Positions 60,701 through 64,000 of a DNA stretch of 64,000 nucleotides are shown here, one piece after another. Location: assembly GCF_003590095.1 (NCBI RefSeq), contig NC_039494.1, forward strand, positions 9,052,001-9,116,000, written 5' to 3'. The notes beneath the pieces are model-generated. The model searched no databases. It saw only the letters and a list, made by a program, of their open reading frames with translations, and was not told where the DNA came from. A program made the translations under genes and the position numbers. Source of the stretch: Trichoplusia ni. Its lineage: Eukaryota; Arthropoda; Insecta; Lepidoptera; Noctuidae. Within the stretch, counting starts at the first letter, position 1. Each line of letters opens with the position of its first letter.

Positions 60701-61450
60701 TCTCATGCGTCAATGAGCAAGAATGACCCACTCGGTCAATCGGAAAAAGGCGTACTTGAAATAAAACCTTTTTGATTGTAATCTTTTTTATCGATTCTTC
60801 ACAGGTCTGTCCGATCGTATTTCGGCGAAGATGAAGCATGTTATATAATGGACGCGAAAGTACAAGGGAATATTGGAAGATACCTTAATGTAAGTTAAAA
60901 ACATAATATTTGTTGTTATAGTAACGTCACACACATATTGGCCTATTGTGGGTCTTCATTGGGGGTATGCCTATAATTGGGCAGACTTATGTCCAGCAGT
61001 GGAAGAATATGGGCTGATGATGATAGTAGCTATCACTGTTTATGAGCTACAGCCAGGTGACACACGGATAGACAGTGGAGCCTCAGCAAAAAGATTCTGT
61101 TTTAAAGGATAAGATAAAAAGTCGAGGTTAAGTACAAATTGGCCTCCCCTTTCTCGTGCCAATTTCTGCATAAATGTCTGGAATGTGTGTTTTTACATCA
61201 TATATTTCGCTTAATTACAAACCGCCATTTTTCTTTATTCCAGCATTCGTGTTGTCCAAACGTTTTCGTCCAGAATGTATTCGTGGACACCCACGACCCT
61301 CGCTTCCCCTGGGTAGCGTTCTTCGCTCTCTCCCACATCAAAGCGGGCACAGAACTTACATGGAATTACAACTATGATGTAGGTTCGGTTCCCGGGAAGG
61401 TATTGTATTGTTACTGTGGTGCACCCAACTGTAGGGGCAGGCTGTTGTAA
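34412..61450 (+). CDS. egg: SETDB1/eggless histone H3K9 methyltransferase, complete
   Basis: Methylates histone H3 lysine 9 in the nucleus; in insects the family serves transposon and piRNA-guided silencing and oogenesis. Exons: 34412-36791, 37316-37471, 38101-38300, 38966-39043, 39553-39682, 40072-40227, 40745-40938, 41151-41225, 42108-42198, 42935-43131, 43337-43491, 44665-44780, 45322-45461, 45731-45766, 45993-46091, 46683-46727, 47028-47207, 47643-47757, 48860-48956, 49341-49540, 49930-50114, 50545-50634, 51484-51603, 52160-52305, 52800-52995, 53829-53996, 54678-54814, 55241-55304, 56130-56243, 57288-57404, 58128-58267, 58829-58959, 60390-60456, 60805-60889, 61244-61450. Phases all agree: 6807 bases, 2268 residues. 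Regions: acidic 1-1150, Cys4 cluster 1172-1210, Tudor about 1417-1670, MBD about 1750-1830, pre-SET about 1860-1982, split SET/post-SET 1983-2268. Family members in fly and human are near 1260-1290 residues; the excess is N-terminal. The ATG at 34412 has the context CACAATGA. Confidence 0.95.
35465..35869 (+). repeat. egg: Five-copy 81-bp coding minisatellite in eggless exon 1
   Basis: Five tandem units begin at 35465, 35546, 35627, 35708 and 35789, exactly 81 bases apart. Each encodes 27 residues of the type VLDDDQSKISEEIAEENKKE plus VMDDEKQ (residues 352-486). Units 2-5 are nearly identical at DNA level and unit 1 is the most diverged. The length is a multiple of three, so copy-number change keeps the frame. 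Confidence 0.95.
36818..36975 (-). repeat. Repeat-D copy just after eggless exon 1
   Basis: CATGTTTTTATACACTCACT to ACCCGATGACAATGCAATTC; starts about 26 bases past the donor. Confidence 0.8.
37493..37645 (-). repeat. Repeat-C fragment near the eggless exon 2 donor
   Basis: TTTTCCCAATAATGTTGGGG through CACGATACCCCTTAGACTAG; starts about 20 bases after exon 2. Confidence 0.8.
37699..37972. mobile_element. SINE-A copy plus an inverted SINE-A fragment in eggless intron 2
   Basis: A full plus-strand copy (37699-37895) is followed by a minus-strand piece (37921-37972; AGACTCAGGACTATCATTCG). Confidence 0.8.
38345..38555 (+). repeat. Repeat-D copy in eggless intron 3
   Basis: TTAATAGATTTAAAAAATCA to GTACAAAAACGTGGGAAAAA. 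Confidence 0.8.
38645..38867 (+). mobile_element. Helitron-like copy in eggless intron 3
   Basis: AATATTATAAATGTGAAAGT, TCTGTCTGTTACGCTTTCAC, then GCAGGCGAAAAGCTAGT with the CTAGT end at 38863-38867. Confidence 0.7.
39186..39385 (+). mobile_element. SINE-C copy, 5'-truncated, in eggless intron 4
   Basis: Starts at ACCGGTTTCCAGGTGTCGCT; box B and 3' end intact. Confidence 0.88.
40185..40227 (+). other. egg: SUMO-interaction-like motif in eggless exon 6
   Basis: Encodes IVNIVDLQESSSED: a short run of beta-branched hydrophobic residues followed by Ser and acidic residues, the usual form of a SUMO-interacting motif. It lies just after a Ser/Pro/Lys-rich stretch in which TSPSK occurs twice. Confidence 0.5.
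40258..40425 (+). mobile_element. SINE-B copy in eggless intron 6
   Basis: GAGGCCCTGTTGGTCTAGTG and GAGGTCGTGGGTTCAATTCC. It starts about 30 bases after a donor site. Confidence 0.8.
40457..40675 (-). repeat. Repeat-D copy in eggless intron 6
   Basis: CCCATGTTTTTATACACTCA to ATGACATTTAAAAACGTGGG. Confidence 0.85.
42150..42187 (+). other. egg: SUMO-interaction-like motif in eggless exon 9
   Basis: Encodes LEIFSLDSDEDE: hydrophobic core, then Ser/Asp/Glu. Weaker than the exon 11 motif. Confidence 0.35.
42350..42500. repeat. Inverted repeat in eggless intron 9
   Basis: ATCGGTCTAGCCGTTTCGGA and TCCGAAACGGCTTGACCGAT are near-perfect inverses about 80 bases apart. Confidence 0.65.
42618..42862 (-). 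mobile_element. SINE-B copy, near full length, in eggless intron 9
   Basis: The minus strand starts GGCCTGTTGGTCTAGTGGTT and ends TGTGTGAAAGTTGTGGAATA. Confidence 0.9.
42988..43104 (+). other. egg: Cys4 putative zinc-binding cluster in eggless exon 10
   Basis: Encodes C1172-x4-C1177, a 29-residue spacer with PFLVADARVTAFYEAGRK, then C1207-x2-C1210 (CEKC). Pairs of cysteines spaced this way commonly bind zinc. It lies about 200 residues before the Tudor domains and is embedded in otherwise low-complexity sequence, so it stands out as a folded unit. I do not recognise a named domain. Confidence 0.55.
43406..43450 (+). other. egg: SUMO-interaction-like motif in eggless exon 11
   Basis: Encodes LVEISDSESEDEEED, a textbook-looking SUMO-interacting motif (L-V-x-I-S-D-S followed by acids), directly after the Cys4 cluster. 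Confidence 0.55.
43726..43898. mobile_element. MITE-3 copy in eggless intron 11
   Basis: The core palindrome (GACGCGACGGGATCGCGAGT ... GCCCGCCGCGTC) and right outer arm are present; the left outer arm is missing. Confidence 0.8.
43995..44170 (-). repeat. Repeat-D copy in eggless intron 11
   Basis: TGTTTGTCGTTCCGGTTGGG to the AAATTTGGCAATTTGTGGGT end. Confidence 0.8.
44535..44633 (-). mobile_element. SINE-B head fragment
   Basis: Minus strand: GGCCCGTTGGACTAGTGGTT, then GAGGTAGTGGATTCGATTTC. Confidence 0.7.
44820..44975 (-). repeat. Repeat-C fragment in eggless intron 12
   Basis: GATTATGTTGGGGTCGGCTT through TACCCCTTAGTTAGACTGGT. Confidence 0.8.
45526..45622 (+). mobile_element. SINE-A head in eggless intron 13
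   Basis: CACGGATAGTCGAGTGGTCG, then GTGAGTTCGATTCCCGCGTA. Confidence 0.75.
46114..46200 (+). mobile_element. MITE-5 left-arm fragment
   Basis: Matches the 19461 arm: TTGAAATGAAACTACTTTTA then ATCGCGGTTTAATTTTAG and CCCGACGTTTCG. No right arm follows. Confidence 0.6.
46345..46562 (+). repeat. Repeat-D copy in eggless intron 15
   Basis: GATTTTAAAAAATCGAAATA to TATATAAAAACGTGGGAAAA. Confidence 0.85.
47028..50114 (+). CDS. egg: eggless Tudor-domain exons 17-21
   Basis: The exons encode residues about 1417-1675. Exon 17 holds LRVGMPVYAMKNAFGPWLKG, exon 18 FSVCRVKFDHKTK, exon 19 GTRLIALFKDSNKRESYYSG, exon 20 YLVFFDDGYAQYVHHPFTRL, exon 21 GKWWPSRVSRVDASLAQVMF followed by WVYRGSTRLAPL. These match the SETDB1 triple-Tudor region that reads methylated/acetylated H3 tails. 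Introns between them carry repeat C, MITE-3 and MITE-2 copies. Confidence 0.9.
47905..48215 (-). repeat. Repeat-C copy, long, in eggless intron 18
   Basis: CCTAGCCTTTTCCCAACTAT through CATCTACGGACCAGCCGCGT. Confidence 0.85.
48366..48515. mobile_element. MITE-3 copy in eggless intron 18
   Basis: Both outer arms are intact (ATGATGTAACGGTTTACTCA / TGAGTAAACCGTTACATCAT), with about half of the core between them. Confidence 0.85.
48700..48813. mobile_element. MITE-2 copy in eggless intron 18
   Basis: Inverse orientation: GGCCCGATTTTTCGATAGTC at left and CTGGCGATTGAAAAATCGGC at right; the centre is shortened. Confidence 0.8.
50280..50405 (-). repeat. Repeat-C fragment in eggless intron 21
   Basis: AACTATGTTGGGGTCGGCTT through GTTACCTGGGCAACACGATA. 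Confidence 0.8.
50690..50882. mobile_element. MITE-3 copy in eggless intron 22
   Basis: In inverse orientation: begins TAACTATCGTGAGACTGATT. Both outer arms present; the core is partly deleted after GGGATCGCGAGTC. Confidence 0.85.
51166..51405 (+). mobile_element. SINE-B copy, near full length, in eggless intron 22
   Basis: CTGTTGGTCTGGTGGTTAGT, GGTTGTGGGTTCGATTCCCA and GAGACTAGATGGCGTTGTGT. Confidence 0.88.
52160..52995 (+). CDS. egg: eggless MBD-like exons 24-25
   Basis: The exons encode HRCGPQCK, NPLAKPLLSGWER, then QLVRFKGNKEVMYRAPCGRR and LRNMRELHHYL, ending with HKCLVGKK. This is the methyl-CpG-binding-domain fold of SETDB1 proteins (GWxR..., YxxPCGRRLR). Whether it binds methylated DNA cannot be told from sequence. 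Confidence 0.9.
52473..52525. repeat. Repeat-E copy ending in poly-C
   Basis: TCTCGTGTGACGTCACTTAC, GTACGCTTTTTACTAGCAAG, then a run of 13-14 C near 52510. Confidence 0.7.
53050..53415 (-). repeat. Repeat-C copy, about full length, in eggless intron 25
   Basis: ATCATCGGCCTAGCCTTTTC through GCGGTTATAGCTAAGCCAGC. Confidence 0.85.
53730..53800 (-). mobile_element. SINE-B middle fragment
   Basis: ACACCCAGACACAGACCAAT and GTGCTCATCACACAAACATT match 42618-42862. Confidence 0.7.
53829..55304 (+). CDS. egg: eggless pre-SET exons 26-28
   Basis: The cysteine-rich zinc cluster reads CGCDCTDDCADKEKCACW, then YECNSRCKCKDTCLNR split across exons 27 and 28. These are the cysteines that coordinate the pre-SET zinc cluster. 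They are preceded by the VPCVN and SYNTERTP elements typical of SETDB1. Confidence 0.93.
54062..54265 (-). mobile_element. Helitron-like copy in eggless intron 26
   Basis: ACTAGCTTTTCGCCCGCGTC at left, mirroring the end at 38867; TTTATAATATTAGTTAGGAT at right. Confidence 0.7.
54375..54600 (-). mobile_element. Second Helitron-like copy in eggless intron 26
   Basis: TTACTAGCTGTTGCCCATGG to TCTATAATATTTGTATGAT, same orientation as the copy at 54062 and about 110 bases from it. Confidence 0.65.
54995..55183 (-). mobile_element. SINE-A copy, near full length, in eggless intron 27
   Basis: On the minus strand it begins TGCACGGATAGCCGAGTGGT and ends AAGGATTAAATTCCTTAC. Confidence 0.85.
55372..55637 (-). 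mobile_element. Helitron-like copy in eggless intron 28
   Basis: ACTAGCCTGTTGCCCGCGAC to TTATATATTAGTATAGATTC. Confidence 0.65.
55872..56075 (+). mobile_element. SINE-C copy, slightly 5'-truncated, in eggless intron 28
   Basis: AGGTCGAGCGGCGTACGCAC to AACAATGCATGTGATGTCC; ends about 55 bases before the exon 29 acceptor. Confidence 0.88.
56130..61450 (+). CDS. egg: eggless bifurcated SET and post-SET exons 29-35
   Basis: Exon 29 has the first SET half (ENRGWGIRALNDVPKGSFLC, then VYAGNL). Exon 30 continues with GDEYLAELDYIEVV. Exons 30-33 encode an acidic/basic insertion of about 140 residues that splits the SET domain, a hallmark of SETDB1. Exons 34-35 restore it: DEACYIMDAKVQGNIGRYLN joins HSCCPNVFVQ (NHSC motif, N2200-C2203), then ELTWNYNYDVGS and the post-SET cysteines CYCGAPNC before GRLL and TAA at 61448. 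The human counterpart of TWNYNYD is TWDYNYE. Confidence 0.93.
56275..56515. mobile_element. MITE-8 copy in eggless intron 29
   Basis: TTAATTCTGCTATAATGGCC at left; CGGCCATTGTAAATAGCAGA at right. The arms also include GGAAATTGG-type blocks in both directions. Confidence 0.75.
56640..56815 (-). mobile_element. Possible LINE-type 3' fragment in eggless intron 29
   Basis: A GC-richer block (CAACCGGCAACGGGAACAGG, GATGCGCGCCGTGTCCAGAA) ends in ATGAAATAAATAAATAA. Its minus-strand frame is open over about 80 codons but matches no protein I recognise. Interpreted as a retroelement piece by composition and tail only. Confidence 0.35.
57012..57150. mobile_element. MITE-3 copy in eggless intron 29
   Basis: TAATAACTATCGTGAGACTG flank, left outer arm and core to GAGCTCACGCGGTGGGGTCG; the other half is missing. 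Confidence 0.8.
57450..57672 (+). mobile_element. SINE-C copy in eggless intron 30
   Basis: ACACCGTGGTCGAGGGGCGT to TGTTGTCCGCATTTATTTAT; starts about 45 bases after the exon 30 donor. Confidence 0.9.
57730..58060 (-). repeat. Repeat-C copy in eggless intron 30
   Basis: ATCATCGGCCTAGCCTTTTC through ATGCGGTTGTAGCTTAA, with a small internal deletion near 57965. Confidence 0.85.
58935..58959 (+). other. egg: SUMO-interaction-like motif in the SET insertion (exon 32)
   Basis: Encodes ITISDDEE at the end of exon 32, within the SET insertion and after a basic run (KRLRRRGKKIK). Hydrophobic-x-hydrophobic followed by Ser and acids fits a SUMO-interacting motif. Confidence 0.4.
59128..59475 (-). repeat. 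Repeat-C copy in eggless intron 32
   Basis: AATCATCATCGGCCTAGCCT through TTATAGCTTAGCCACGAGCT. Confidence 0.85.
60103..60295. mobile_element. Rearranged MITE-3 copy in eggless intron 32
   Basis: Left outer arm, then two core halves in opposite order: GACTCGCTCGCCCGCCGCGT at 60161 is inverted at about 60258-60281 (ACGCGGCGGGCAGGCGAGTC). The core inverted repeat lies outside its usual frame of outer arms, suggesting recombination between copies. Confidence 0.75.
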
Positions 61451-61867
61451 AGTAGGTCTTATTGTGGATAGAGTAAGGTTGGAAATGAATATTGTATCTT
61501 ATTTAGGTATATTTATAATTGTGTTCGATACAGGCTGTTGTATTATGGATCTTATAGAAAAGTAAATAAGGTTGGAACTAAAAAAATGTATGTTTTTATG
61601 GCTGAATGTTGTAAAATTGGTCCTATAACAATGAAAGTAAGATTGAAATTTAAGTGAAAGTCTCCCTATGCCAATAGGTTTGAAACACAATAAGACAATT
61701 TCCTATTTAGTTCGCTAGTTTTAATATATTCAACCTATCTTTTTGACTGTAGTTTTAATGGCGTCAATAGGGTATTTGATTTGTCCGTCAGACAAATTTT
61801 CAAAAATATTGGAAACGTATTCTTTTTCTTACCTCGTAAACAAAAAATGAAGGGGATACAGTGATTT

Positions 61868-61975
61868 AAAACTCGTGTGACGTCACTTACCAGTACGCTT
61901 TTTACTAGCAAGTGATGCTACTAGGCCCCACTACCATACATTTTGTCCTCTTAAGTGCTTTTAGTAGAAAACCTA
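61868..61975. repeat. Repeat-E copy downstream of eggless
   Basis: ACTCGTGTGACGTCACTTAC through CTTAAGTGCTTTTAGTAG; almost identical to 17985-18080 over the first 60 bases. Confidence 0.75.
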
Positions 61976-62289
61976 TCTAACTATACTAGGACTAGATTTT
62001 GTTAGTCAATACCCTAATAACCGATTACAATTTTATTTAAACTAACTCTAACACCTAACCCATTGTGTGACCTTTCATAATAAAAATTGTGTTAAACTTA
62101 AATCTTGAACTGCTAATTTGAATCTTAAACCTATATGAATAAGACTGTATTTTATACTTATATAATTTGTGATTTCGTTAAGTTAATATATTAAATAAGT
62201 TGCTAAGTACACTGGCAATTATCAATTGTCTGGTTGTGTCGAATTTTAAACTGTATTATTGTTTGTTGTGCAGAAGTGGTTTTACATAA

Positions 62290-62470
62290 TCTATCTATAT
62301 AAATAAAAATAATAATTAATGGATTAAAAATAATATCCACGTATTCAAATGTCACTCCATTCAAATTTTATCAAAATCAGTCCAGCCGTTTGTATAGTTG
62401 TAAATTGCATTGTCAATAATTGTCATTGGGTTTGAAGGAAAACTTCAGCCTGCTAGCCTATTATAATGTC
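62290..62470 (+). repeat. Repeat-D copy, 3'-truncated, downstream of eggless
   Basis: CACTCCATTCAAATTTTATC, CCAGCCGTTTGTATAGTTGT, AACTTCAGCCTGCTAGCC. Confidence 0.75.
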
Positions 62471-62476
62471 AGCAGC

Positions 62477-62660
62477 CTGCACGGATAGCCGAGTGGTGAA
62501 CACCACGCCAATCACACTGTGCATGACGTGTCGCGGGTTCGATCCCCGCGTAGTGTGATCCACGAATACTTGTCCTGAGTCTAGGTGTCTTTGTACATGT
62601 GACTTGAATGTTTCTGAAACCCCCCGCGACACAAGGATTAAAATCCTTAGAGCGGGAGTG
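62477..62660 (+). mobile_element. SINE-A copy downstream of eggless
   Basis: TGCACGGATAGCCGAGTGGT, GTCGCGGGTTCGATCCCCGC, ATCCACGAATACTTGTCCTG and ACACAAGGATTAAAATCCTT. A small deletion follows box B. Confidence 0.85.
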
Positions 62661-63114
62661 AGTATTCTTTAAGATAATACAACTGCCTTGGTCAAAAACT
62701 CAATGTATGCCAGTTTTTGATAAACAATTAGTCAGTCTTACATATTTTTAAGAATGTTCATCTAAATATGTATGTAGTAAGATATTAAATTTGTATGTTG
62801 TATGTTCTCGAATGTAGTCTTAAGTAAATGTAAATATTAATTTTGTGTATGGAATATACAGGAAATAAGTACATTCTGTGTTTTTTATTTTATATTATAA
62901 CTTCTTTTTAGGACTCCATACCCAAAAACTGAAAAGAGACAAAGCGCTGTTTTGAAAATTAAATACAGAGTAAAAGCCCTCCGCTGTCCGTCAGATGATG
63001 CGGCCCTGCAGAAAGCAAAATATGTCTATTTGAGGTCCAGCAACGTTTGATACGGTCATAAATTTGTTAGTCTTTCTATTCAGATCATATTGCACTTACA
63101 AATATCACAAAAGA

Positions 63115-63345
63115 AGGGTTGTTAAATTGTGGGTCCCGGTTGTTATTCATACATCTTTGACAGTCATTACAGGTAGTCAGAAGCTTGGAAAGTCTGACAA
63201 CCAGTCTATGGGGTATAGTGTTGCCAAGGTAACTGAGTTGAGGAGGTCAGATAGGCAGTCGCTTCTTGTAAAACACTGGTACTTAGCTGAAACTGATTAG
63301 ACTGTATGCCGACCCCAACATAGTTGGGAAAAGTCTAGGCCGATG
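63115..63345 (+). repeat. Repeat-C copy downstream of eggless
   Basis: GTTAAATTGTGGGTCCCGGT through CCCAACATAGTTGGGAAAAG. Confidence 0.85.
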
Positions 63346-63539
63346 ATTATGAAGGGTTACGTGGGTAGAAAAAAAAATAGGGAAGGTTGTAAATAAAATT
63401 CCAATTTGTTATGAACATTTATTTGAATGTATTACAAAGTCACCTTAAGTTAATCTTTAAAACTTAATCTATGTTACCTACCCTGATTCAAATAGATCAT
63501 TATTATTGTTATACAAATTAACCGCGAAATTATGTATAA

Positions 63540-63690
63540 ATGTTTGTTACCCTTTCACTCAAAAAACACTGAACGGATTTAGACGTAACTTGGAACACAG
63601 ATAACTTATAACCAGGATTAACACATAGGATAGTTTTCATTCCGATTTTATCTTCCCGTGGGATCATTTTCCATTTTTAGCGGGCGACAA
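63540..63690 (+). mobile_element. Helitron-like fragment
   Basis: AAAACACTGAACGGATTTAG, GATAGTTTTCATTCCGATTT, TTTTTAGCGGGCGAC. Confidence 0.5.
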
Positions 63691-64000
63691 AAATATCCCT
63701 TACACAAGTGACATATACATTTCACTTCAATATGACAAATATAAAATGCCAGCTAAGAACGACCCTTCACTCAATTTTCCCCTTGAAGAAGGCTATAAAT
63801 ATCTTAGTGAATACATTACAACTTATAACAAAAAAAAAAAGACTTAAGAGTTAAAGAATATAATATATTCATAAATGGATTTTAAACTAAAACCTACTTC
63901 AAGAAGGAACACACATTATTTAGAAACTTAAACTATATCATAATTAAACATTAGTAATCTAATATTCTTCGTCGTGGTTCAAAAGTGGTTTCATAATAAG

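Larger units (their letters stand above)
61451..64000 (+). other. eggless 3' flank
   Basis: No coding exon was recognised on either strand. It holds repeat E (61868-61975), a repeat-D fragment, a SINE-A, a repeat-C copy and a Helitron-like fragment. Candidate AATAAA sites occur near 62303 (inside a repeat) and 63392-63397. The eggless transcript end is not visible. Confidence 0.5.

Overview
The window looks like nuclear DNA of a moth or butterfly (Lepidoptera). The coding exons are compact, with GT/AG splice signals, and sit in AT-rich introns and intergenic DNA full of short tRNA-derived SINEs, non-autonomous Helitrons and foldback MITEs, in families I associate with ditrysian moths. The order is supported by repeat style and gene content. 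The species cannot be read from the sequence.

There are three protein genes. (1) Positions 394-17114, plus strand: the 3' part of the neurofibromin (Nf1) gene. Fourteen exons join in one frame to give the last 492 residues; the rest of the gene, including the GAP domain, lies to the left of the window. (2) Positions 30151-33461, minus strand: a small five-exon gene for a 174-residue protein with an N-terminal membrane anchor, a short coiled coil and a FFAT-like VAP-binding motif. It resembles the front half of RMDN3/PTPIP51 but lacks the TPR half. (3) Positions 34412-61450, plus strand: a complete SETDB1/eggless H3K9 methyltransferase gene. Its 35 coding exons join without a frame break into 2268 residues with triple-Tudor, MBD, pre-SET and bifurcated SET/post-SET regions. 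Genes 2 and 3 are head to head across about 950 bp free of recognised repeats, which probably holds both promoters.

Layout: 1-17114 Nf1 exons with repeat-filled introns (one about 8.1 kb); 17115-24740 Nf1 3' flank and probable 3' UTR, with several MITEs; 24740-30150 gene-free repeats, including a small hAT element with a perfect 8-bp target duplication; 30151-33461 the anchor/FFAT gene; 33462-34411 divergent promoter region; 34412-61450 eggless; 61451-64000 eggless 3' flank and repeats.

The points most worth a second look are: the very long acidic N-terminus of eggless, with a five-copy 81-bp coding minisatellite; its four SUMO-interaction-like motifs and a Cys4 cluster upstream of the Tudor region; the TPR-less FFAT protein with a decayed duplicate exon; and long inverted-repeat MITEs inside the introns of a gene whose family silences transposons. 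Repeat boundaries are by eye and good to roughly 10-20 bases. Exon boundaries of the three genes were checked by splice consensus and reading-frame continuity.
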